Assembly (NCBI RefSeq): GCF_900167435.1
Contig: NZ_FUWS01000004.1
Span: 124,001-188,000, forward strand
Reading direction: 5' to 3'
Length of the DNA stretch: 64,000 nt
From: Marinactinospora thermotolerans DSM 45154
Lineage (GTDB): Bacteria > Actinomycetota > Actinomycetes > Streptosporangiales > Streptosporangiaceae
The translations under genes and the position numbers were made by a program. Position 1 is the first letter of the stretch. Each line of letters opens with the position of its first letter. Under the pieces are notes generated by a model that ran no database searches, was not told the DNA's origin, and worked only from the letters and a program-made list of their open reading frames with translations. This document shows, in pieces, positions 43,469-51,759 of the stretch.

Positions 43469-43770
43469 TCCGAAAAGAGGGGCGCGGGGCGCCGTGGCCC
43501 GTGCGGCCGCCCCGGCCTCGGGGCTTCGCCATCGCGGTGCTGATGGCCATGGAGTTCTCGTGGTGGCCGCACCCGATCGCGCTCATCGTCATCGGATCGG
43601 TTATGCGGGCGCCGGCGGCCAGCCCGTTCGGAAAGGCCACGGTGTTCTCGCGGGATGAAAAAGACCCGATATGGCCCTCGGCCCGGGCTCTCCGGTCATC
43701 CGGTCCTCCAGGCGATCGCGGCTAGGCGGCCGTGCCGGTCGGCGCCTCGCCGAACAACGACGTGATCGCG
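43469..43770. other. Intergenic, no gene supported
   Basis: Between the ABC-F stop and a strong hairpin; no supported frame. Confidence 0.5.
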
Positions 43771-43807
43771 CGCGTCGCCCACCCTCGGCCCACGGGTGGG
43801 TGACGCG
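43771..43807. terminator. Strong hairpin between convergent ABC-F and MFS operons
   Basis: CGCGTCGCCCACCC pairs with GGGTGGGTGACGCG (one G-T) across a 9-nt loop. Confidence 0.6.
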
Positions 43808-44123
43808 CGCCCACCCGGCCGGGGCGGCTCGGCGGGGATCTTCTCGCTCTCCCACGCTCCCCGGTTCGGGGCCTGTCCAGGGCCGGGCCCATTCACGGGT
43901 GCCCGTTTCCCCGGCCCCGATCACCTTCAGGACCTCGATGGGCGGGGCGTCATGAGCCGCCGGACGGTCAGCGCGGGAACCGGACCCGCTGACCGCGATG
44001 CCGCCGTGGGGATTCCTCGTTGTGGCCGCGTGGCCGCGCCCACGTCCTTCTCGGTGTGCGCGGCCACGCTCCTTCCCCGAGGTCGTGCCTGCCACCGGCG
44101 GGGATTCCGGGTCCGGCCCTACC
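43808..44123. other. Intergenic, no gene supported
   Basis: 316 bp of G+C-rich sequence after the MFS stop, without convincing frames. Confidence 0.5.
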
Positions 44124-45335
44124 TCATCTGTCCCCTGGGGAGACGGCCGGCGATATGGGGGAGGGGGCCGGGCGCGGTAGCCGCCGGGCCGAGAACAGGC
44201 CCGTCACCACGACGGCCACCGCGATGACGCCCATCGCCGGGCCGAATCCCGCCACACCCGTGGCCGCGCCGCTCAGCAGCGGGCCCAGGGCCAGCCCACC
44301 CGCGTAAGCCAGGTTGTACAGGGCGTAGGTGCCGCCCAGGGTCGGCGGGTCACAGCGCTGCCCCTGGTAGCCGATCAGGGCGGTGGTCGGGGCTAGCAGC
44401 AGGGCGATCGCGATCCCGAGGCCCGCCATGGCCACGGCGGCCTGCCACACCGTCGCCGCCCAGCCCAGCCCGGCCAGGCTCGCCGCGCCCACCAGGGCGC
44501 CGGCGGTGACGAGCCGGCGGGCGGGGACCTTCACCGACAGCGCCCCGGCGGCCGGGTTGGCGACGGCGGCGGTGAGCACGGTCAGCGCGAACAGCAGCCC
44601 GATCCCGGTCGGGCCGACGCCGAGCTCGTCCCGCAATCGCACGGGCAGCACGGGTTCGATCGCCGCCATGACCGCCGAGCCGAGGGCGACCACGGTCACG
44701 AGCGCGGCCGACCCCGGTACCCGCAGGACCGCCATGGGGCCGGAGGTGTCGTCGGTCACCCGGCCGGGATCTTTGACCAGCAGGATCCGGGCCAGACCGT
44801 CGGCGAGTGCGAGGACGGCCGCCAGGATGAAGGGGGAGCGGACCCCGACGTGCTCGACCATGATCCCGGCCAGCGGCGGGCCGATGAGCGTGCCCAGGGA
44901 GATGGCGCTCAACGCGATCCCCATCGAACGCGCGCGGGTGCTCATCGGTGTGGAGGCCGCGATCAGCGACAGGGCGGCCACCCAGGACATCCCTCCGGCG
45001 AGCCCCTGGAGCGCGCGGGCCGTCATGAGGAGCCAGACCGGTTCGGCGACGGCGAACAACAGGGTCGCGGCGGCCAGCCCGAGCAGGCCGACCAGCAGGG
45101 GCGTGCGCGCCCCTTTGCGGTCGGTCAGCCATCCGGCCAGCGGGGTGACGGCGACCATCGCCACCGCGTAGGCCGCGAACAGGGCGCCGCCGGCCGCCGG
45201 TCCCGCCGCCGTCACCGAGGGGAGCAGCGGGAGGACGGGAACCGCGAGGCCGTACACCAGCATGTCGGTGAACAGGGCGAGGCAGGCCACGGTGACGGCG
45301 GCCCCGGAGGAGTGGCGGGGTGCCGGGGGCGTCAT
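44124..45335 (-). CDS. MFS multidrug exporter
   Basis: A 403-residue major facilitator with 12 hydrophobic segments. The first loop carries the MFS motif A-like GWLTDRKGARTPLLVGLLGL, and motif C-like GTLIGPPLAGIMVEHVG lies in segment 5, as in drug antiporters. ATG 45335 overlaps the stop of the upstream TetR gene (ATGA), so the pair is one transcript controlled by the repressor. The exported drug is unknown. Confidence 0.9.
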   Translation of the reverse strand: MTPPAPRHSSGAAVTVACLALFTDMLVYGLAVPVLPLLPSVTAAGPAAGGALFAAYAVAMVAVTPLAGWLTDRKGARTPLLVGLLGLAAATLLFAVAEPVWLLMTARALQGLAGGMSWVAALSLIAASTPMSTRARSMGIALSAISLGTLIGPPLAGIMVEHVGVRSPFILAAVLALADGLARILLVKDPGRVTDDTSGPMAVLRVPGSAALVTVVALGSAVMAAIEPVLPVRLRDELGVGPTGIGLLFALTVLTAAVANPAAGALSVKVPARRLVTAGALVGAASLAGLGWAATVWQAAVAMAGLGIAIALLLAPTTALIGYQGQRCDPPTLGGTYALYNLAYAGGLALGPLLSGAATGVAGFGPAMGVIAVAVVVTGLFSARRLPRPAPSPISPAVSPGDR

Positions 45336-45949
45336 GCCTCCTCCTGGCCGGGGATCAGGCCGGATACGACGGCGTGGGCGATGCCCGACGCCGCGCCGGG
45401 GGAGGGGAGGTCGTGGGGGGCGGTGGCCGCGGCGACGGTGACGCCGTGCAGGAAGGCCATCACGGCGAACAGGGCGTCCCGGCTCTCCAGGCCCCGGCGC
45501 TCTTGGGCCTTGGAGCCGAGCAGCGGGAGGATCAGGTCCGCCCACCGGTCGGTCTGCCGGCTCTTCTCCTCGATCCCCGCGCCCACCTCCAGGACCTGGG
45601 GGGCCACCAGGACGGAGGTGACCGCCAGCGCCCGGAACGCGTCGTCCTGGGCGAGCAGCCGAAGGTAGGTGGAGAGGAATCCGGTGAGCCGCCGGGCGGG
45701 GGGCTGGTCCTCGCGGGTCAGTTCCTCCAGGGCGGGTGCGGCGTGCCGCCGCCATCCGGTGGCGATCGCCTCTTCCAGCAACCGGGTCTTGTCCCGGAAG
45801 TGGTGGTGGACGGCTCCACGGGTGACGCCGGCCCGTGCGCCGATGGCCTCGTAGGTCGCCTCCTTCCAGCCCTTCTCCGCGAACACCAGGATGGCGGCCT
45901 CCAAGACGCGGGCACGGGTGGCCGCGGCTTCTTCAGCGGTGCGTTTCAT
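45332..45949 (-). CDS. TetR/AcrR repressor of the MFS exporter
   Basis: A 205-residue AcrR-type repressor: HTH RVLEAAILVFAEKGWKEATY, then ARAGVTRGAVHHHFRDKTRL (residues 16-58), then a ligand-binding helical domain of the TetR_C (AcrR/MtrR) type. It is translationally coupled to the MFS gene. A 20-bp dyad upstream (45953-45972) resembles AcrR-type operators. A drug-induced exporter operon is the natural reading. Confidence 0.9.
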   Translation of the reverse strand: MKRTAEEAAATRARVLEAAILVFAEKGWKEATYEAIGARAGVTRGAVHHHFRDKTRLLEEAIATGWRRHAAPALEELTREDQPPARRLTGFLSTYLRLLAQDDAFRALAVTSVLVAPQVLEVGAGIEEKSRQTDRWADLILPLLGSKAQERRGLESRDALFAVMAFLHGVTVAAATAPHDLPSPGAASGIAHAVVSGLIPGQEEA

Positions 45950-45952
45950 GGA

Positions 45953-45972
45953 TACATGCTGACACGTATGTA
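45953..45972. promoter_or_regulatory. AcrR-like operator TACATGC-N6-GTATGTA
   Basis: TACATGC and GTATGTA are inverted with one mismatch, 4 bp upstream of the repressor ATG, in an A+T-rich patch, as in acrR/acrA control regions. Confidence 0.65.
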
Positions 45973-46248
45973 AAATTGCGCAACCGCCATCCGGAACGAG
46001 GAGGGGAGCCGCCCCGGGATGCCGGGACGGCTCCCCGAGTATGGGGCGTGACCCGCTCCTCGTCCCTGACGACAGGCGGGGCGAGAAAGGAGGGGGCCGG
46101 TCCCCGGCGGCACCTGCCCCGGAACGGCGGTCCGCACCGTGGCCCCGCGCTCCTCCCCGCCCCGAGTCTCGGCCGTTCCCGTACCTGCTGACAGAGGAGC
46201 GGGCGAGCGGTCGGGGCCGCAGGCGCCCTCTACCGGGCGGCCCCGGGG

Positions 46249-46878
46249 TCAAGACCGCCTGCGGGCGCGCAGGACCGTGTCACGCATGATCACCTCGCGG
46301 CCGTGGGGGTCGGTGATCGTTCGAGGCCGGGCCTCGGCGACGACGATCTCCCATTCATTGGAGGGCGGGCCGGCCGCCACCTTCTCGGGGGTGAAGCGCA
46401 TGTGCGCCACCGCGGCGTGTGCCACGCCCGTCCGCGGATGTGCGGGATGGTGGCCGGCGATGAGCAACGTGCCGCCCGGGGCGACCACCGCCGCCAACCC
46501 GCGGAACAGGGAGTCGCGCGACGTCGCCGGGTGCACGTAGTGCGAGGAGACGAGGTCGAGGCGCTCCTCGGGCGGGGTCCACTCCGCCAGGCCGGCCCGC
46601 GCCCAGTCGATCCGTCCCGCGACGTCGTCCCCCTGGACCGCGACGCGTTCGCGCGCGACGCAACGCGGCGTCGGCGATGTCCACCGCCGTCACCCTCCAG
46701 CCGCGCGTGGCCGGCCAGACGGCGTCGGCCCCCTCGCCGCGGCCCGCCTCCAGGGCCGTGCCGGGGGGAGGTCCACGGTTTCGGCCACCAGGTGCGGACC
46801 GGGGTCGCCGGTGCCGGGGGCACCGTGGTGGCCGCGGTACCGCTCCTCCCAGCACTCTCGGGCGGATTTCCCGGTCAT
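46249..46878 (-). pseudogene. Class I SAM methyltransferase, frame broken in two places
   Basis: The protein starts MTGKSARECWEERYRGHHGA at ATG 46878 and continues HLVAETVDLPP. After the C-run at 46763-46768 it is readable only in a second frame (GTALEAGRGEGADAVW, then GWRVTAVDIADAALRRA), and after the CG tract at 46651-46657 in a third (ERVAVQGDDVAGRIDWARAG to the stop at 46249). One C and two further bases would restore a 210-residue TehB-like methyltransferase. Motif I has Arg for the usual Cys. It follows the oxidoreductase gene by 17 bp. Confidence 0.75.
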
Positions 46879-46895
46879 GCCGTCCTCCTCCAGTC

Positions 46896-47918
46896 TCACA
46901 GCCCGTGACCGCGCTCGCCCATCGCGAGCTCGCCGACCCGCGCCTCCGCCTCGGCCGAGAAAGGGGTCCGGTAGGAGGTGACGGCCTGTCGGGTCTCCTC
47001 CTCGACCAGGTCGGCGTTGATCTGGGCGCCGGCGGCGGCACCGGCCGCGGCCGAGGCGCCCACCTGCGCCATCAGGTCGGTGACGTTGCCGGCGGCCCAC
47101 ACCCCGGGCACCTCCGTGCGGCCGGTCGGGTCGGTGGGAATGTGCTCTCCGACCCCCGCCGGGTGCTCGACCGGATGGAGACCGAGCGTCGACAGGAAGC
47201 CCGCGCGCGCCACCATCCGCGGGGAGACCGCCAGCGCCTCGCGGCCGACCGTCGTGCCGTCGGCCATCCGCACCCCCACGAGCCGATCCTCGACGACCTC
47301 CAGGCGGGCCACCTCGCCGGTCACCACCCGGATCCCCCGGGCCGCCAGCTTCTCCGCCTCCTCGGCGGAGGGCGCCGGCCGGGTGTGGGAGAAGAAGGTG
47401 ACGTCGTCGCTCCACTGCCGGAACAACAACGCCTGGTGGACGGACATGGGACCGCTCGCCAGCACCCCGATGGCCTGGTCGCGGACCTCCCAGCCGTGGC
47501 AGTAGGGGCAGTGCAGCACGTCTCGGCCCCAGCGGTCCCCGAGCCCGGGCACGTCCGGCAGTTCGTCGACCAGCCCGCTGGTCACCAGCAGCCTGCGGGC
47601 CCGGACCGAGCCGCCGCCCGCCAGTGTCACGGTGAACCCGTCGGCGTCGCGGGATGCCGTCGCGACCTCTCCGGACACCACGTGGCCGCCGTAGCGACGG
47701 ACCTCGGCGCGACCGCGCTCCAGCAGCTCGGCGGGGGGAGTCCCGTCCAGGGCCAGCAGTCCGTGCACGCCCGAGGCCGGACGGTTGCGCGGGGCGTCCG
47801 CGTCGATCACCACCACCGATCGTCGTGCCCGGGCGAGCATCAGCGCTCCGTTCAGTCCCGCGGCCCCGCCGCCGACCACCACCACGTCGTAGTGGTCTCT
47901 CATCTGGTCATTGGTCAC
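46896..47918 (-). CDS. Thioredoxin-reductase-like FAD/NAD(P) oxidoreductase
   Basis: A 340-residue flavoprotein of the low-molecular-weight thioredoxin-reductase type. The FAD motif is VVVGGGAAGLNGALMLARAR, the redox pair is CPYC (C137, C140), and the GVWAAGNVTD FAD-closing motif is near residue 290. The CPYC form, rather than CATC, is typical of FAD-dependent oxidoreductases of antibiotic clusters. GTG 47918 follows GGAGGTGG. It is divergent from an XRE-cupin gene with overlapping dyads between, so it is the likely repression target, and it forms an operon with the broken methyltransferase. Confidence 0.88.
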   Translation of the reverse strand: MTNDQMRDHYDVVVVGGGAAGLNGALMLARARRSVVVIDADAPRNRPASGVHGLLALDGTPPAELLERGRAEVRRYGGHVVSGEVATASRDADGFTVTLAGGGSVRARRLLVTSGLVDELPDVPGLGDRWGRDVLHCPYCHGWEVRDQAIGVLASGPMSVHQALLFRQWSDDVTFFSHTRPAPSAEEAEKLAARGIRVVTGEVARLEVVEDRLVGVRMADGTTVGREALAVSPRMVARAGFLSTLGLHPVEHPAGVGEHIPTDPTGRTEVPGVWAAGNVTDLMAQVGASAAAGAAAGAQINADLVEEETRQAVTSYRTPFSAEAEARVGELAMGERGHGL

Positions 47919-47962
47919 TTCGACCACCTCCACGACGAATATGCGGACCTGCGGTGAATATC

Positions 47963-47988
47963 GCAAAGTTCTTTGCCGCTATGGCAAA
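47963..47988. promoter_or_regulatory. Overlapping operators of the XRE-cupin/oxidoreductase pair
   Basis: GCAAAG-TT-CTTTGC (47963-47976) is a perfect palindrome; sharing its right half, TTTGCC-N5-GGCAAA (47972-47988) is a second perfect inverted repeat. They lie between the divergent genes, 9 bp upstream of the XRE-cupin ATG. Confidence 0.7.
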
Positions 47989-47996
47989 CTGGCGGT

Positions 47997-48602
47997 ATGG
48001 GCGACGACCTGAACCAGGCACTCGACGCGGTCGGCCCCCGGCTGCGCGCGCTGCGCCGGCAACGCGAGATCACGCTGGCGGAGCTGTCCGCGGCGACCGG
48101 CATCTCGGTGAGCACCCTGTCCCGGCTGGAGTCCGGTAGCCGTCGGCCGACCCTCGAACTCCTGCTCCCCCTCGCCAAGGCGCACGGGGTCACCCTCGAC
48201 GAACTGGTCGACGCCCCGCTCACCGGCGACCCGCGCGTCCATCTGCGGCCGGTCACCCGCAACGGCATGACCATGCTGCCCCTGACCCGCCGGGCCGGGG
48301 GCATCCAGGCCTACAAGCTCGTGATCCAGGCCGCCGACCGGACGGGCGAACCCGATCCGCAGAGCCACGAGGGATACGAATGGCTCTACGTCCTCAACGG
48401 TCGCCTCAGGATCATCCTCGGCGACCACGACCTCGTGCTCTCCCCCGGTGAAGCGGCCGAGTTCGACACCCGCGTGCCGCACTGGTTCGGCCCCGCCGCC
48501 GAGGATGCGGTCGAGATCCTCAGCCTGTTCGGCCGGCAGGGCGAACGCGCGCACCTGCGCGCCCGTCCCAAGACGGACCGTTCCTCCGACCGTCTCGACT
48601 GA
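47997..48602 (+). CDS. XRE-family regulator with C-terminal cupin domain (paralogue)
   Basis: A 201-residue regulator built like the gene at 3103-3702. The HTH is ATGISVSTLSRLESGSRRPT; the cupin has HEGYEWLYVLNGRLRIIL and GEAAEFDTRVPHWFG. ATG 47997 has the overlapping dyads immediately upstream. It very probably represses the divergent thioredoxin-reductase-like gene and itself. The first copy has no enzyme neighbour, so this locus looks the more complete. Confidence 0.92.
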   Translation: MGDDLNQALDAVGPRLRALRRQREITLAELSAATGISVSTLSRLESGSRRPTLELLLPLAKAHGVTLDELVDAPLTGDPRVHLRPVTRNGMTMLPLTRRAGGIQAYKLVIQAADRTGEPDPQSHEGYEWLYVLNGRLRIILGDHDLVLSPGEAAEFDTRVPHWFGPAAEDAVEILSLFGRQGERAHLRARPKTDRSSDRLD

Positions 48603-48900
48603 GGCGTCCCCGGGCGGTGGTGGTCGGCCCGCGCGCCGCCGAGGCCCCCACGTTTCTCCCGCTGAACCGGTTCGGCGCCGGAGGCGGGCTCCGCGGCGAC
48701 CGCGGGGTGGCGCCCACCCGCCTCCACCAGGGACGGAACACGCGGACGGACGGCCTGGCGGCCGCGGAGCCGACCTCCGGAGGCGCCGGGACGCCTTGAC
48801 GCGGGGGAACCGGTGTGGGGAACATCGGGACGTCGACGACCGTCCCGTCCGTGGGGCGGACGGACCGATCGGCGCCAGAGCCGAGAAAAGGGGTGTCGCC
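48603..48900. other. Intergenic, no gene supported
   Basis: No frame with coding bias in 298 bp. Confidence 0.5.
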
Positions 48901-48951
48901 GTGAAGCTGCGAACCTAGCCGCCCGCCCGGAGGGTCCGGGAGTTCGGGCGG
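48901..48951 (+). promoter_or_regulatory. Five-codon ORF plus hairpin leader before a Cys-rich small gene
   Basis: GTG AAG CTG CGA ACC TAG (48901-48918, preceded by AAGGGG at 7 nt) is followed by CCGCCCG (48919-48925) pairing with CGGGCGG (48945-48951), then the SD of the downstream gene. It could be a translation-coupled attenuator. Confidence 0.35.
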
Positions 48952-48970
48952 CGGTTCCAGAAGGAACGAG

Positions 48971-49276
48971 ATGTCTCGTACGGACAAGACGAAGCCGCTG
49001 TGGGTCCGCCACGCGGAGCACCGCCCTCGGCCGGTTCACGATCACCGTTACGGCCCCTGCGACCTGCCGCCGAGGCCGACACGGGAGGAACCGGACACGC
49101 GTTGTCGGTGGGAGCACCCCGGCGTGCTGCTGTTCGGCCACACCTGCTGTTCGGGGTGTAACGTGCGCTCCTGCGTGAAGGAGTGGCAGCGGATGACCAG
49201 GGCCGACAATCGCCGGGAGCGTTACGCGGGCCGGCGCGAGGCCCACCGTCATCTCACCGGAGAGATCGACGACTGA
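48971..49276 (+). CDS. Cys-rich small protein, 101 aa
   Basis: A basic protein starting MSRTDKTKPLWVRHAEHRPR. Six Cys occur: C30 and C45, then a cluster HTCCSGCNVRSCVKEW (C59, C60, C63, C68). With nearby His this suggests a zinc-binding fold. ATG 48971 follows AAGGAA by 4 nt. Proteins of this look are common and uncharacterised in actinomycetes. A hairpin with a T-rich tail follows. Confidence 0.75.
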   Translation: MSRTDKTKPLWVRHAEHRPRPVHDHRYGPCDLPPRPTREEPDTRCRWEHPGVLLFGHTCCSGCNVRSCVKEWQRMTRADNRRERYAGRREAHRHLTGEIDD

Positions 49277-49301
49277 CCTCTCCCCACGTCCATCGTGGCC
49301 C

Positions 49302-49330
49302 GGCCCGTTCCCCAAGGAAGGGGACGGGCC
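49302..49330 (+). terminator. Hairpin terminator with T-rich tail
   Basis: GGCCCGTTCCCC and GGGGACGGGCC pair with one bulged T, followed by TCTTTCC. Confidence 0.65.
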
Positions 49331-49510
49331 TCTTTCCGGTCTCCGCCATGACCGCGCGCTCGGCCCCGGCGGGCGGGGTGGGCAAGACGCCGAAGGAACC
49401 GACGCGCCTCCTCCCGGGTGCGGTCCCGGCTCGTAGAACCTCGGGCCGGCGGACGCCGCGAGCCCACGCCGGTTGCCCACGCGCCCCGTCCACGGGCACG
49501 GCGCGGGGGA

Positions 49511-50048
49511 TCAGCGCAGTGACACGTCCAACCGACGGATCAGCTCCCCGACCCGCCCGCCACCGGCCGGGGCGGGTGGATAGCGCCGCAAGACGTCCAC
49601 CACGATGGGACGCGCGTGAGCCCGTGCCCGCGCGATGTGCTCGGCCGCGACGGCGGGATCGTCCCCGACGGACAGCTCGAACGCCCGCGCGGCATGGGCC
49701 GCCGACCCGAGGATGTGCTTGACCTGCGTGGCCTTCGCCAAGGGATGGAGGAACGCCGCGCCGCACGCGTTGGCGGCCGCGCGCGGCGTCACTCGCCGCG
49801 GCCTGTCCCGCGTCGCGGGTCTCCTGAGCCGCCCGATGCGCCGCCCAGGCGTTGTCACGCAGCACCCTGGTCCGCTCGGCTCCGTCCGCGAACGCCTGCG
49901 CGGCGTCGATCGCGGCCCGTGGACGCCGGTCGTCGGGGCGTTCACGTTCGAAGATCGCCAGCGCGGGCCGCGCGCACGCCACCGCGTAGCCGGTGATCTC
50001 GTGGAGTTCGCAGCGGCTGAGCTCGATGGCCGGGGAGCCATCCGTCAT
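49511..50048 (-). pseudogene. Imm5-like putative immunity protein, single frameshift
   Basis: ATG 50048 starts MTDGSPAIELSRCELHEITG, continuing through WAAHRAAQETRDAGQAAASDAA. The frame then breaks in the CG tract at 49778-49785 and resumes in another frame as ANACGAAFLHPLAKATQVKH to VDVLRRYPPAPAGGGRVGEL and a stop at 49511. Adding one CG dinucleotide joins them into a protein of about 178 residues of the helical family usually annotated as putative immunity protein. Mutation or sequence error is undecided. It is divergent from a MerR gene. Confidence 0.7.
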
Positions 50049-50144
50049 GGCGCGGTCCTTCCAAGTGGGGGGGCTGAATTCACTTCAACGGTATCTTTGA
50101 AACCTCGGTGTAAACTTCTGAGGCGTTTTCCCTCGTAGGTGAGG

Positions 50145-50846
50145 ATGAACCTTAAAACACGGTTGCGGCCTGTCGATCTGGCGCGTGAGCACGGCCTGTC
50201 CACGCAGGCGGTGCGCAACTACGAGGAGGCCGGATTCCTGCCTCCGGCCGAGCGTTCACCGCACGGCTATCGTCGCTACACTCCGCGCCACGCGGCGGCG
50301 CTGCGGGCGTTTCTGGCCTTGATCCCCGCGCACGGTCACGCGACCGCGGGGGCGATCATGCGGGCCGCGAACGGCGGCGCCGTCGAGGAGGCGTTGCGGC
50401 TCATCGACGACAGCCACGCGCAACTGGCCGAGGATCGGCGCACGCTGGAGGCCGTGGAACGGGCGCTGGACGATCCGATGCCGCCACGCGAACCGGCGGA
50501 GCCGGGGGTGACGTTCATCGGGCCGTTGGCGCGCAGGATCGGTGTCCGCCCGGCGACGCTGCGCGCCTGGGAGCGGGCCGGACTGGTCACGCCCCGCCGC
50601 GATCCGCGAACCGGGTACCGGATCTACACCTCCGCCGAGGTGCGCGACGTACTGCTGGCCCACCAGCTACGGCGGGGCGGGTACGGGGTGGAGCGGATCG
50701 CGCTGGTGTTGGAGCGGGTGCGGGCGGCCGGCGGGCCATACCCGCTCCAGGCGACGCTGGGGGAGTGGCGCGACCGGCTGACGGCGCGGGGCCTGGCGAT
50801 GCTGGCGGGCGCGGCCGCGCTCGACACCTATCTGGGGACGCCGTAG
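50145..50846 (+). CDS. MerR-family regulator with two HTH domains (TioE-like)
   Basis: A 233-residue protein with two MerR-type winged HTHs. The first is RPVDLAREHGLSTQAVRNYE at residues 9-28; the second is GPLARRIGVRPATLRAWERA at about 127-146, followed by GLVTPRRDPRTGYRIYTSAE. The tandem arrangement is typical of TioE-like regulators. ATG 50145 is chosen after GGTGAGG; GTG 50139 is possible. A dyad CCTCGG-N9-CTGAGG lies upstream. It is divergent from the immunity-like pseudogene. Confidence 0.85.
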   Translation: MNLKTRLRPVDLAREHGLSTQAVRNYEEAGFLPPAERSPHGYRRYTPRHAAALRAFLALIPAHGHATAGAIMRAANGGAVEEALRLIDDSHAQLAEDRRTLEAVERALDDPMPPREPAEPGVTFIGPLARRIGVRPATLRAWERAGLVTPRRDPRTGYRIYTSAEVRDVLLAHQLRRGGYGVERIALVLERVRAAGGPYPLQATLGEWRDRLTARGLAMLAGAAALDTYLGTP

Positions 50847-50879
50847 CGCGACCCGCGCGGAGACGGCGGTGCTCTGTTC

Positions 50880-51032
50880 CTCGGCGCCGGCCAGCTGATG
50901 GCCGACCTCATCAAGCAGATCGACGCACTGCGCTCGGAGGACATCGCCGAGACGGTGGCGTTCGTGGCGGCGGTGCCCGAACACGTCAACCTCGCCGAGA
51001 CCACCGTTCTACCGACCGAGCAGGTCATCTGA
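50880..51032 (+). pseudogene. C-terminal tail of a short-chain dehydrogenase gene
   Basis: The plus strand after the MerR stop encodes GQLMADLIKQIDALRSEDIA, then VAFVAAVPEHVNLAETTVLP and TEQVI before a TGA. This is the conserved C-terminal end of SDR proteins (SEDIA...V...RHVN...VRPTEQ). The Rossmann core and active site are absent. A terminator hairpin remains behind it. Confidence 0.75.
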
Positions 51033-51036
51033 GCGT

Positions 51037-51078
51037 GGTGCCGTGCCGGCCGGAGGCAACCGCGGCCGGCACGGCACC
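51037..51078 (+). terminator. Hairpin terminator behind the SDR tail
   Basis: Perfect 15-bp arms GGTGCCGTGCCGGCC (51037-51051) and GGCCGGCACGGCACC (51064-51078) around a 12-nt loop, 4 bp after the stop. Confidence 0.8.
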
Positions 51079-51360
51079 GCAGGGAAGCGTGCGGTGTTGA
51101 GGGGACCAGGCGACCATCTGATCGATCGGCGCGAATGACGACGTTCGCTTCGTCGTGAGCGGTCGGTCCGCGGGGGTCGGGTCGACCAGGGACAGGTAGG
51201 GACGGCCACCGCACATCTCCGGGCACCGGTCGTGCTCGGAGCGACGCGCGGTGGCCGTTCCCCTCGAGATTCCCCGCTCGGCCGCGTACGCGAAGCCGGG
51301 GGCGGGTGCCGTGGGAGGGCGCCGGTCACCAGAAGGTGCGCCCTCGAAGAGCGGGCGCCG
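51079..51360. other. Intergenic, no firm gene
   Basis: A minus-strand frame near 51216-51025 (starts MCGGRPYLSLVDPTPADRPL) has protein-like composition but overlaps the terminator and lacks an SD; it is not called. Confidence 0.4.
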
Positions 51361-51759
51361 TCAGAGAGGGGCGGCGCGTCTCTCCGAATGGCCGCCACAT
51401 GACTGAGCGATGGTCATGATGGTGCTGGGGGTGTCGAGCTGGATCCGGTGCCACTGTCCGCGCGGGACGATGGCGGCGGTGCCGGCCGTCAGTCTGATCT
51501 CTTCCTCTTCCCCCTGCCGTCCCGGCCATTCTGGACGCAGGTAGAGGCGGATCATGCCGATGATGCAGAACACGATCCCGTCGGCCTCGGTGTTCACCTG
51601 CCAGTGGTCGGCGTGGACGTCGGCATCGGTCCTGGCGTGGAACGCCTTCAGGTGCCAGCCATCTCGCTCGGCGTCCGCCGACCGGGCGCCGGCGTGGATC
51701 CTGCCGCCCCGGGCCAGGTGGATGCCGGACACGGAGAGCTCGATCGGGGTCACGGTCAC
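51361..51759 (-). CDS. Small cupin-domain protein, 132 aa
   Basis: A single-domain cupin: the first motif region HADHWQVNTEADGIVFCIIG, then IRLYLRPEW, and the second motif region GTAAIVPRGQWHRIQLDTPS. The metal-ligand His/Glu set is incomplete compared with canonical cupins. The GTG at 51759 overlaps the stop of the PEBP gene (GTGA), so the two are coupled. Its role is unknown, perhaps a small-molecule binding or isomerase protein acting with the PEBP protein. It is divergent from the GntR regulator via that operon. Confidence 0.8.
   Translation of the reverse strand: MTVTPIELSVSGIHLARGGRIHAGARSADAERDGWHLKAFHARTDADVHADHWQVNTEADGIVFCIIGMIRLYLRPEWPGRQGEEEEIRLTAGTAAIVPRGQWHRIQLDTPSTIMTIAQSCGGHSERRAAPL

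Noticed and set aside
51025-51216. 63-codon minus-strand frame starting MCGGRPYLSLVDP
   Set aside because: Overlaps the terminator behind the SDR tail and has no SD; composition alone is not enough.
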